NCBI GenBank assembly: GCA_041609995.1
Contig: JBFIPU010000087.1
Coordinates: 1-11,806 of the forward strand
Source: JABDOU01 sp041609995
GTDB taxonomy: Bacteria; Actinomycetota; Acidimicrobiia; Spongiisociales; SHLN01
Reading direction: 5' to 3'
Length of the DNA: 11,806 bases
This document shows positions 6,086 through 11,806 of the stretch, in pieces. A program made the translations under genes and the position numbers. The number at the start of each line of letters is the position of its first letter. The first letter of the stretch is position 1. The notes beneath the pieces were generated by a model. It was not told the origin of the DNA and ran no database searches. It saw nothing but the letters and a program-made list of their open reading frames with translations.

Positions 6086-6321
6086 GGGATCAAAGCCTCT
6101 CGTGGTTCCGTACTCCACCTCGGGTCCTGTGTGGTATGGCCTTGTTCGGATTGTCGATGACAGCCGGCGTGGCCGCCGGCCGAGTTGATGTGACCGTCCG
6201 GCGACGCCCATCATCGATGAGGCGCTTGTCGAGTCATGTGTGGGCGGTGTGGCGTTGGAACCCAGGATTCGCATACGGGACCGCGACAGCGGCTTGTCCG
6301 GGTTCAGCCGGATCGCCGCCG
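6086..6321. other. Intergenic stretch without a recognisable gene
   Basis: This lies between the hairpin array and the end of the small membrane-protein gene. The only clear structure is GCCGGCG-TGGC-CGCCGGC (6163-6180), a perfect 7-bp stem with a 4-base loop. It may be a terminator for transcripts from either side. I see no convincing coding frame on either strand. Confidence 0.5.
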
Positions 6322-6723
6322 TTAGGGGCGTACGCCACCTTCGATCTGCCTCCAACGCATGATCCCGGCGGCCAGCAGGAGCGCACCGAGGATGGACAAC
6401 ACAGGGATGTCGACGGCCGGACTTCCCCCGGCGTCGATGCTCAAAAAGTGCGACACGATGTGCATCATCGCGCCCAAGCCGACGCCGATCAGCCCGGCGG
6501 CGAGCGCATCGGATGTCAGGAGTGCGGCCAGCATGAGGGTGGCGCCGAGACCAATCTGAAAGGAGCCGATGTCTCGGATGAAGTGTTCGTTGTAGGGCTC
6601 GAAGAGCGCAACGTTGTCGAAGAATGACGATGGTGCGGCCAGAGCCCATATGCCGAAACCGGAGAACGTGAATCCGGCGATCGCCGCGATCACCTGCGGG
6701 AACGATCGTCCGCCTTGTGCCAT
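6322..6723 (-). CDS. Small four-helix membrane protein, function unknown
   Basis: The 133-residue protein has four hydrophobic segments (about 9-29, 52-70, 73-95 and 105-123), so it should sit wholly in the cytoplasmic membrane. Between helices 1 and 2 it carries FEPYNEHFIRDIGSFQIGLG (41-60). The PYN.HF..DIG.FQ pattern recurs in uncharacterised actinobacterial membrane proteins of this size, and MMHIVSHF (86-93) fits the same group. Homology to DoxX- or DUF4345-like proteins is possible but not sure. The start is well supported by a strong ribosome site. The gene stands alone, 139 bp downstream of the alditol-oxidase-like gene. Confidence 0.8.
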   Translation of the reverse strand: MAQGGRSFPQVIAAIAGFTFSGFGIWALAAPSSFFDNVALFEPYNEHFIRDIGSFQIGLGATLMLAALLTSDALAAGLIGVGLGAMMHIVSHFLSIDAGGSPAVDIPVLSILGALLLAAGIMRWRQIEGGVRP

Positions 6724-6727
6724 GGGC

Positions 6728-6739
6728 TACCTCCTCCCC
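6728..6739 (-). promoter_or_regulatory. Strong ribosome binding site of the small membrane protein
   Basis: On the minus strand the sequence reads GGGGAGGAGGTAGCCC just before the ATG at 6723, a near-ideal Shine-Dalgarno sequence. TATGTT (6750-6755 on this strand) is a possible -10 box, without a clear -35. Confidence 0.65.
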
Positions 6740-6813
6740 GGCAGCGTCCAACATACGATCCGTCTAGTTCCCGATGCGCAGAGTACCGGCAGTGGGCCGG
6801 GGGTGGTCCTAGC

Positions 6814-6856
6814 CCGAACTCCCCTATTCCTGCGAGTTCGATTGCGAAACTCGGGG
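6814..6856. repeat. Solitary diverged copy of the C hairpin element
   Basis: CCTGCGAGTTCG-ATTG-CGAAACTCGGGG (from 6829) resembles the C element CCTTGCGAGTTCGG-TTC-CCGAACTCGAGG of the array near 5900 and 6010, with changes in the loop and one extra A. CGAACTC at 6815-6821 offers a second partner for GAGTTCG at 6834-6840. It lies just beyond the stop of the alditol-oxidase-like gene and could act as its terminator, though no T tract follows. Confidence 0.5.
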
Positions 6857-6862
6857 TGGGTG

Positions 6863-8110
6863 TCATGGCCCGCTTCCGGTGGCGAGGCGTTCCAGGAACG
6901 GATTCCAGAACTTGCGGCCGGGGTCGTACGCATGGGCGAGGTCGAGGAAGTCGCCCAGGCGGGGAAAGCGGTTGTGAAGATCGCTCATGTGGAAGAGCTT
7001 GCCCCAGTGCGGTCGCGGCTGAAACGGCTCCAAGGCGGCTTCGATGTCCGGAAGCAGCGCCTTGACTTCGGAGGGATGCTTTCGCCAAGTGAATCCCAAG
7101 GACAGGGTGGGGCGTTCGTACGCCGGGCTCAGCCACAAGTCGTCGGCCGCCACCGTACGAATCTCCATGCCGTGTAGATGCGGTGAGATTCGCAAGGCCA
7201 TGGAACGAAGCTCCTGCAGAGCAGCCGGGCCATGGGAGCGATCAACGAAATACTCGCTCTGCAGCTCGTCGCCGCCGACCGATGGCGCTCCGTCGAGCCG
7301 GAAGTGTGCCATCCGTTCGGACCATGGGCCCGGGATCCCGGCGCGGACCGTGAGGGCGTGGTCGGCCGGAAGGTCGGCGTCGTCCCACCAGATTCCTCCG
7401 TACAAGGATGGAGGCGCCACGACGCCCCCACTGTCGAGTCGTTGTTTCAACCACAACGACCGAATGACCGGGCCGCTGATATCGCCGATGAGGCAGACGC
7501 TGTATGCCAACGCCATGACCTCGTCCAGGTGGTCGAGGACCAACTTCCAGGAAGCGTCCCGGTAGACGTCCTGGCGGACGAGGTACGTAGGCTGCACATC
7601 CAGCTCGACTCTCGTCATGATCCCGAACGCGCCGAGACCCACGGCGACGGCCGCCAGATCGGGGCTCGATCGATCGACGCGGCTCAATGTACCGTCGGCT
7701 CGAACCAACTCGACGGCCGCCACGGAGGCTGACAGAACACGATTGGCATCGCCTGACCCGTGGGTGGCCGTCGAGACCGCCCCGCCGATGGAGATATGAG
7801 GCAGCGATCCGAGGTTCTCGAGCGCGAGTCCCCGCCTCTCCAGCTCGGCCGCCAGCACCCCGTAGGAGGTGCCGGCAGTCACGGAGACGGTATTGGCAGC
7901 CTCGTTCAAAACGATCCCGGGCGGGACCCGCTCGAGAGTGATGAGGGCGCCACCCGGCGCATCGGCCACGTCGCTGAACGAGTGCCGCGTCCCCAGAGCG
8001 CGGACACTGGGCGACGAAGCGACCAGCTCCGGAATCACGCCGACCGACTCCGGAAAGTGAACGGCGGTGGCGCGATACTGGAAGCTTTCGGCCCAGTTGC
8101 TCATGTCCAT
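6863..8110 (-). CDS. FAD-linked alditol oxidase-like protein (AldO/xylitol oxidase family)
   Basis: AldO-type enzymes oxidise the C1 hydroxyl of polyols such as xylitol and sorbitol with O2, giving the aldose and H2O2. The 415-residue protein matches Streptomyces coelicolor AldO over its full length. RALGTRHSFSD (37-47) holds His43, the counterpart of the His that binds FAD covalently. SLPHIS (102-107) and THGSG (116-120) belong to the FAD domain. GMEIRTVAADDLWLSPAY (314-331) supplies Glu316 and Arg318, and HWGK (368-371) supplies Lys371, all active-site residues in AldO. The position of AldO His343 appears to be Gly339 here, so the substrate may differ. The frame opens at GTG 8182; ATG 8108-8110 was chosen because AldO starts just before the NWA motif. 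ATG 8104 and 8125 are alternatives. Confidence 0.88.
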   Translation of the reverse strand: MDMSNWAESFQYRATAVHFPESVGVIPELVASSPSVRALGTRHSFSDVADAPGGALITLERVPPGIVLNEAANTVSVTAGTSYGVLAAELERRGLALENLGSLPHISIGGAVSTATHGSGDANRVLSASVAAVELVRADGTLSRVDRSSPDLAAVAVGLGAFGIMTRVELDVQPTYLVRQDVYRDASWKLVLDHLDEVMALAYSVCLIGDISGPVIRSLWLKQRLDSGGVVAPPSLYGGIWWDDADLPADHALTVRAGIPGPWSERMAHFRLDGAPSVGGDELQSEYFVDRSHGPAALQELRSMALRISPHLHGMEIRTVAADDLWLSPAYERPTLSLGFTWRKHPSEVKALLPDIEAALEPFQPRPHWGKLFHMSDLHNRFPRLGDFLDLAHAYDPGRKFWNPFLERLATGSGP

Positions 8111-8283
8111 GGTCGCCGGTTCCATCTCGAGGCGCTGTCGATCCTGGCAGAGAGCCCGTGATGAATCAACGATGAAACTCACGGTCCGATGGAGCGTCCT
8201 GCCTGTATCGGCGCATTCCCTCGACAGTCATCCAGGTTCCCCGGCGATTCCCGATCGTATTCAACTCGCACCAGGGCAGGTGC

Positions 8284-9354
8284 TCACCGGCGTTTACCTG
8301 TGCGGTTGCTGAAGAGCAGAGCCGAGTCCCCGAACTCATGCCAGAGGTAGTCGCCCGCGAGGGCACGTTCGTACGCGTCTGCCACGAGCTCGGTGCCCGC
8401 CACGGCCTGCAAGAGGTCGAGGTGAGAGGCCTCGGGCGGGTGCCAACCCGTGATCAGCCCATCGACCACGAGAGCCGGGCGATCCGGCCCAAGCACCAGA
8501 TCGGTCCATCCGGCCGCGGCGCCGAGCGTGCCATCATTTCGGACCGCCGATTCGAGAGCCCGGGTGACAGTCGTCCCTACCGCCACCACGCGCCCCCGGC
8601 GCTCACGCGTAGCCGCCACGAGCTCGACAGCATTCTTCGGTACCGTGAATCGCTCCGGTAGGGGCGCCTCGTGCGTCTCTTGAGAGGACACGCCCGCATG
8701 CAGCTCGATAATGGCGAGCCCCACCCCTTTCCTTCTCAGTGACCGCAGCAATCTGGCTGTAAATGGTCGGCCGGCGCTCGGCATCTCGGCGCTCCCGGGC
8801 CAACGGCGCAGATCGGCGAAGATCGTCTGGTACATGGACAGGGGCCATTCTCCGGTCACGTGGCGATATCGGATGGGCCTCCCATGCCGGCGCATGAGAG
8901 AGCGAACACCTCCGGCGACGTGAACATGCGCCCGCCACAGCCGGATCGCTCCGGGCGCGCCACTATCGGCCGGCTCCACCAACGAGATCGTGCCGTCGGC
9001 TACTCGAATGGCATCGCCCGCTTGAGCGTCGAGCACCGGCCCGGACGCATCCGGACGTCGCAGCTCCAGGACCCAGCTGCCGTCGTCGAGGGGCGTCGAC
9101 AGGTGAACCACGACGGGTAGGCGGTCTCGGAAACCCTTTACTGCTGCCGCCATGGTCGGACTGGAGTTGACCACCAGCAGGTCACCAGGTGCAAGAAACT
9201 CGGGAAGGCTCCGGAACGCCGCATCGACGAAGCCACCCGGTGAGGCCACCATCAGGCGGATTTCGTCCCGTTCCAGTCCTCTGGCCTCGGGAGGGGTGTT
9301 GGCCACCCGATCGCCGGGGAGCGCAAACTGCAGCTGGGATGAGCCGAGCATCAT
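8284..9354 (-). CDS. QueA-family protein (SAM:tRNA ribosyltransferase-isomerase homologue), divergent
   Basis: QueA transfers the ribosyl part of SAM to preQ1 in tRNA, giving epoxyqueuosine. The 356-residue protein aligns with QueA along its length: FLAPGDLLVVNSS (53-65), YQTIFA (175-180), VVAVGTTVTRALES (256-269), VVDGLITGWHPPE (296-308) and the closing FGDSALLF (341-348). Two signature motifs differ. The APTAGLHF of E. coli QueA is here MPSAGRPF (191-198). Its LHVGAGTFQPV plus HIMHSEY block is replaced by the shorter LHAGVSSQETHEAPLPERF (218-236). I therefore call it a QueA homologue of unproven reaction. Its ATG overlaps the SDR stop as ATGA (9351-9354), so the two are translationally coupled. 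Start could be either of two adjacent ATGs. No other queuosine gene is in the window. Confidence 0.85.
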   Translation of the reverse strand: MMLGSSQLQFALPGDRVANTPPEARGLERDEIRLMVASPGGFVDAAFRSLPEFLAPGDLLVVNSSPTMAAAVKGFRDRLPVVVHLSTPLDDGSWVLELRRPDASGPVLDAQAGDAIRVADGTISLVEPADSGAPGAIRLWRAHVHVAGGVRSLMRRHGRPIRYRHVTGEWPLSMYQTIFADLRRWPGSAEMPSAGRPFTARLLRSLRRKGVGLAIIELHAGVSSQETHEAPLPERFTVPKNAVELVAATRERRGRVVAVGTTVTRALESAVRNDGTLGAAAGWTDLVLGPDRPALVVDGLITGWHPPEASHLDLLQAVAGTELVADAYERALAGDYLWHEFGDSALLFSNRTGKRR

Positions 9355-10034
9355 CGAGCGTGTACCCGGAGATCATCGGCGACATAGCGTCCCGACGGAA
9401 GAGCGCTCGACACCAGTTGACGCAAGACCGGGACCACGGTCTCGGGCAGCGGCCGATCGGAGATGTCCTCGCCCGGGAACGCCGCTTGGTGCATATCGGT
9501 GCGCATGTCGCCCGGGTCAAACGCAAACACCCTCAGGTCGGGCTCCTCCCGGGCCAATATCGCACCGGCGTGATCGAGGGCCGCCTTCGACGCGCCGTAC
9601 GGGCCCCAGGTGGGATAGGCCGCAACAGCCGCGTCCGACGATAGGTTCACCACGACACCGCCGGCTCGTCTCAGCGCCGGGAGGACGTGGCCGAGCAATG
9701 CGAGCGGGGACACGACGTTGGTGTCGAAAACGGCATGCAGCTCAATCTCGCCGACATCGCTGATGGGCGCGAGCGGGCTCGGACCGAGGTGGCTGGCGTT
9801 GTTCACGAGTAGGTCGAGGTGCGAACCGACCGCTCCAGCCAGCCTCTGTCGGAGCGACTCGTCGCGCACATCGCCCGCGACGGCTTGCACGCGGGACTGG
9901 CCTAGGCGGACAACCTCACCGAGCGCCGCCTGTGTCCTCCCGGTGATGATGACGTCCCAACCGTCGTCGGCGAGGTCCAGCGCCAGGGCTTTGCCCAGGC
10001 CCTTGGAACCTCCGGTGATGAGAGCGTTCGACAT
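9351..10034 (-). CDS. SDR family NAD(P)-dependent oxidoreductase
   Basis: This classical short-chain dehydrogenase of 227 residues has the cofactor loop TGGSKGLG (7-14), TGR (31-33, where Arg32 suggests NADP preference), NNAS (78-81) and the support residue Asn106. The catalytic Ser132 or Ser133, Tyr146 and Lys150 lie in VNLSSDAA and YGASK. PGDMRTD (174-180) follows. The substrate is unknown. It is the first gene of a two-gene unit with the queA-like gene and has a strong ribosome site (AAGGAGGAA, minus strand, 10041-10049). It diverges from soxR across 81 bp that hold a MerR-type promoter, so it is probably induced by redox stress. Coupling to a QueA homologue hints at a joint pathway, which is inference. 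Confidence 0.9.
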   Translation of the reverse strand: MSNALITGGSKGLGKALALDLADDGWDVIITGRTQAALGEVVRLGQSRVQAVAGDVRDESLRQRLAGAVGSHLDLLVNNASHLGPSPLAPISDVGEIELHAVFDTNVVSPLALLGHVLPALRRAGGVVVNLSSDAAVAAYPTWGPYGASKAALDHAGAILAREEPDLRVFAFDPGDMRTDMHQAAFPGEDISDRPLPETVVPVLRQLVSSALPSGRYVADDLRVHAR

Positions 10035-10040
10035 GTGCTC

Positions 10041-10049
10041 TTCCTCCTT
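10041..10049 (-). promoter_or_regulatory. Ribosome binding site of the SDR gene
   Basis: The minus strand reads AAGGAGGAA, ending six bases before the ATG at 10034. This near-perfect Shine-Dalgarno sequence fixes the start. Confidence 0.8.
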
Positions 10050-10068
10050 GTCTGGTATCGTTGTGACA

Positions 10069-10099
10069 ACCGTACAACTTAAAGTTCACTTCAAGTCAA
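10069..10099 (-). promoter_or_regulatory. SoxR-type promoter and operator for the SDR-queA-like pair
   Basis: On the minus strand, -35 TTGACT (10094-10099) and -10 TACGGT (10069-10074) are 19 bp apart, the overlong spacer typical of MerR-family activation. The spacer is covered by the dyad ACTTAAAG-TTCA-CTTCAAGT (10077-10096, plus strand). Seven of its eight arm positions pair, and its centre AAGTTCACTT differs by one base from the AAGTTAACTT of the E. coli SoxR box. SoxR itself is encoded next to it. Oxidised SoxR should untwist the spacer and switch the SDR gene on. Confidence 0.8.
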
Positions 10100-10115
10100 G
10101 GGATTTTTTCAGCAG

Positions 10116-10574
10116 ATGGAGGACTTGCTCACGATCAGCGAGACGGCCGGGCGTAGCGGTTTCAGTGCATCGGCGCTTCGCTACTACGAGCGGGAGGGTC
10201 TCATCGACGCAACCCGTACCGAAGGGGGCCAGCGCCGATTCAGGCGGAGCGAACTCCGCCGCCTGGCCTTCATCGCCGCCGCTCGCCATGTCGGCCTGAC
10301 GTTGGGAGAGATCAAGGATGCACTAGAGCTGCTTCCCGCTGAACGCACGCCTACGAAGTCCGACTGGACCCGTATCTCCCGCTCCTGGCGCCATCGCATC
10401 GAAGACGAGATCCGGGCACTGGAGCGGCTTCGGGACGGTCTGGATGGTTGCATCGGATGCGGCTGTCTCAGCCTGCAGCGATGCCGGTTGAGCAACCCAA
10501 ACGACATCGTGGCCGATCGGGGGCCCGGCGCTGTCTTTCTGCCGGAGCCACTACATCCCCACCCCGACGGCTAG
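10116..10574 (+). CDS. soxR: Redox-sensing transcriptional activator SoxR
   Basis: SoxR is a MerR-family dimer whose [2Fe-2S] cluster, when oxidised by redox-cycling compounds or superoxide, activates promoters with long spacers. The 152-residue protein has the MerR DNA-binding domain (LTISETAGRSGFSASALRYYEREGLI, about 5-30) and a dimer helix (about 90-110). The cluster motif is CIGCGC-LSLQR-C, with Cys112, 115, 117 and 123 spaced CX2CXCX5C exactly as in E. coli SoxR (154 residues). It is divergent from the SDR-queA-like pair and shares its operator. In actinobacteria SoxR usually responds to redox-active metabolites and controls oxidoreductase genes rather than soxS. ATG 10116 has no good ribosome site. 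Confidence 0.95.
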   Translation: MEDLLTISETAGRSGFSASALRYYEREGLIDATRTEGGQRRFRRSELRRLAFIAAARHVGLTLGEIKDALELLPAERTPTKSDWTRISRSWRHRIEDEIRALERLRDGLDGCIGCGCLSLQRCRLSNPNDIVADRGPGAVFLPEPLHPHPDG

Positions 10575-10701
10575 GAGGTCCGGGCCCGGGTGGCGCCAAC
10601 TGGGTCTGCGGCCGCTTCCGTTAGAGCCATCCTGGGTCCAACGACTCTGGTGACGAATTGCCCCTCGCCATACCATCGAATCGGAGACCTGGAGGTGTTT
10701 G
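10575..10701. other. Intergenic stretch between soxR and the VOC gene
   Basis: The stretch contains the palindrome CCGGGCCCGG (10580-10589) just after the soxR stop and the VOC ribosome site at its right end. No T-tracted terminator or clear promoter is visible. TACCAT near 10671 could be a -10 box. Confidence 0.35.
10691..10697 (+). promoter_or_regulatory. Ribosome binding site of the VOC gene
   Basis: GGAGGTG lies a few bases before ATG 10702. It favours this ATG over the TTG at 10699. Confidence 0.7.
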
Positions 10702-11469
10702 ATGATTGACGCCGGTACGTATGGCGCCATCAATTGGATCGACCTGACGACCCCCGATATCGAAGGCGCCCGTGCCTTCTATGGAGAGCTTCTCGGCTGG
10801 ACCATCACAGGGGCCGAGACCCCCATGGGTGATTACTTCGTAGGGGCGATTGATGGACACGAAGTGGCCGGCATGATGGAACAGAGCGCCGAGATGCAAG
10901 GTATCCCTCCGATGTGGACGACGTTCGTCTACGTCGAGGACATCGATGCCACTGTCGCTGGGGTGAAGGACGCCGGCGGGGTGGTCCACGAGCCGCCGTT
11001 CAGCATCCCCGGTGACGCCCGGGTGGCTGTGGTAGCCGATCCCACCGGTGCGGTGTTCTCGCTCATCTCGGGAGAGCGGCCCGAAGGGATGTACTTCTTG
11101 AATGAGCCGGGCGGCCTGTGCTGGGTCGAGGTCCTCAGCCGCGACGTGAAGGCCGCCGAGGAGTTCTATCGACGGGTGTTCGATTGGAACCCGGTGACCG
11201 AGGTGACCGGGGGCACGGCCTACACCATGTTCAAGCTCGGCGGCGAGGATGTCGCGGGCATGATGCAGATGCCGGCCGAGGTCCCGGCCGACGCTCCTTC
11301 GCACTGGTCCGTCTACTTCGCAGTCGCCGACTGCGTTGCCGCCGAGACCAAAGTGCGCGAACTAGGTGGAATGGTGCTCCGGCCCACAGCCGACATCGAG
11401 ATGGGAAGGTTCGCGGTCGTGGCGGACCCGCAGGGCGCGATGTTCAACCTGATGGAGTTTGCTCAATAG
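10702..11469 (+). CDS. Two-domain VOC family protein (glyoxalase/dioxygenase fold), Rv0577-like
   Basis: The 255-residue protein is a tandem of two vicinal-oxygen-chelate domains (about 8-123 and 137-254). Each starts with a W.(D/E)L or WVEV strand and a helix with FY (GARAFYGELLGW at 22-33, AAEEFYRRVFDW at 151-162). Each ends with a ADPTGAVFSL or ADPQGAMFNL strand (112-121, 241-250). The layout and motifs match Mycobacterium tuberculosis Rv0577 (CFP30B), whose family is annotated as glyoxalase or bleomycin-resistance like. The reaction here is unknown. Whether a metal site is complete cannot be judged without alignment. It follows soxR by 127 bp on the same strand with its own ribosome site, so an independent transcript is likely. 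Confidence 0.9.
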   Translation: MIDAGTYGAINWIDLTTPDIEGARAFYGELLGWTITGAETPMGDYFVGAIDGHEVAGMMEQSAEMQGIPPMWTTFVYVEDIDATVAGVKDAGGVVHEPPFSIPGDARVAVVADPTGAVFSLISGERPEGMYFLNEPGGLCWVEVLSRDVKAAEEFYRRVFDWNPVTEVTGGTAYTMFKLGGEDVAGMMQMPAEVPADAPSHWSVYFAVADCVAAETKVRELGGMVLRPTADIEMGRFAVVADPQGAMFNLMEFAQ

Positions 11470-11561
11470 ACCACTCGTGGGGCTCGAGCCGGGCGAATGA
11501 TGGCCGAGGCCGGAACGATCTCGACCGGACGCCCACGGAGCGGCAAGAACCGTCGCGCCGC

Positions 11562-11567
11562 TAGCTT
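11562..11567 (+). promoter_or_regulatory. Putative leaderless -10 box for the last gene
   Basis: TAGCTT, six bases, then ATG at 11574: the same TAnnnT-N6-ATG arrangement as at 1199-1211. No Shine-Dalgarno sequence precedes the ATG and no clear -35 box is seen. Confidence 0.45.
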
Positions 11568-11573
11568 TGACCC

Positions 11574-11806
11574 ATGTCCTCATCCGGTCAGGCCTTCATC
11601 GACGCGGTGCTCGGCCGCCTGCGTTCACCGCTCTCCGAAGCAGGCTTCGTCCTCAACGACACACAAATCGCAGAGGACGAGGTGTCGGTGCTGTTCGAGG
11701 GTGTCGTGTCCGACTTCCTGGGCCGGTACCCGGGCTTGGACCCCACCTGGGACCAGGAGTGGCGGTCGCACCCCGGCGGGTGCGTCGATCTCTGGATCAA
11801 ATGGAA
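11574..11806 (+). CDS. Start of an unidentified protein (3' end outside window)
   Basis: An open frame starts at ATG 11574 and runs 77 codons to the window edge without a stop. The translation has balanced composition, with hydrophobic and acidic residues in protein-like order (AFIDAVLGRL, VSVLFEGVVSDFLGRY, CVDLWIKW). It is preceded by a leaderless-type -10 box. I do not recognise the family. There is no signal peptide or membrane helix in the visible part, which suggests a cytoplasmic protein. Confidence 0.65.
   Translation, partial: MSSSGQAFIDAVLGRLRSPLSEAGFVLNDTQIAEDEVSVLFEGVVSDFLGRYPGLDPTWDQEWRSHPGGCVDLWIKW

Noticed and set aside
5896..6627. 243-codon plus-strand frame over the hairpin array
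   Set aside because: Its N-terminal part consists of translated hairpin repeats, and the rest is antisense to the small membrane-protein gene.
8166..8283. Minus-strand frame after the queA-like gene, ending in a protein-like stretch (TVEGMRRYRQDAPSDREFHR)
   Set aside because: It has no ribosome site, its only ATG starts lie inside the queA-like gene or very late, and QueA homologues end naturally at FGDSALLF. Chance is more likely than a frameshifted extension.
10621..11304. 227-codon minus-strand frame opposite the VOC gene
   Set aside because: It is antisense to a well-supported VOC gene with a ribosome site and domain motifs.

Overview
The window is high-GC DNA of actinobacterial character. 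Features that point this way are the gene order tRNA-Ser - tadA - ffs, an alditol-oxidase (AldO) homologue, a two-domain VOC protein of the mycobacterial Rv0577 type, menaquinone rather than ubiquinone chemistry, and -10 boxes placed 6 nt before an ATG (leaderless starts). I cannot fix the genus; an uncultured, perhaps acidimicrobial, lineage is a guess.

Layout. 1-86: tail of an unidentified gene. 87-475: no gene, but an array of repeats that each copy the promoter and first bases of the following tRNA-Ser. 476-1165 (+): tRNA-Ser(GGA), tRNA adenosine deaminase tadA, and the 4.5S SRP RNA ffs. 1211-2152 (+): a lipoprotein lytic transglycosylase. 2180-5648 (-): a YpeA-like GNAT acetyltransferase, then menG and serS with overlapping start/stop, headed by a membrane-anchored protein with a CARDB-like domain. 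5724-5808 (+): tRNA-Leu(CAG), followed to about 6085 by a striking run of perfect hairpins repeated with a period of about 110 bp. 6322-6723 (-): a small four-helix membrane protein. 6863-8110 (-): an alditol-oxidase-like flavoprotein. 8284-10034 (-): an SDR oxidoreductase translationally coupled to a divergent QueA homologue. 10116-10574 (+): SoxR, divergent from that pair. 10702-11469 (+): a two-domain VOC protein. 11574-end (+): start of an unknown gene.

How it fits together. Much of the window serves translation: two tRNAs, a tRNA-editing enzyme, seryl-tRNA synthetase, the SRP RNA and a protein of the tRNA ribosyltransferase-isomerase family. The most promising local system is the divergent soxR / SDR-queA-like locus. 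The SDR promoter has a 19-bp spacer holding a near-perfect SoxR-box dyad, so a redox-sensing regulator probably controls a QueA-family enzyme whose signature motifs are altered. The two repeat structures beside tRNA-Ser and tRNA-Leu are the least explained DNA here.
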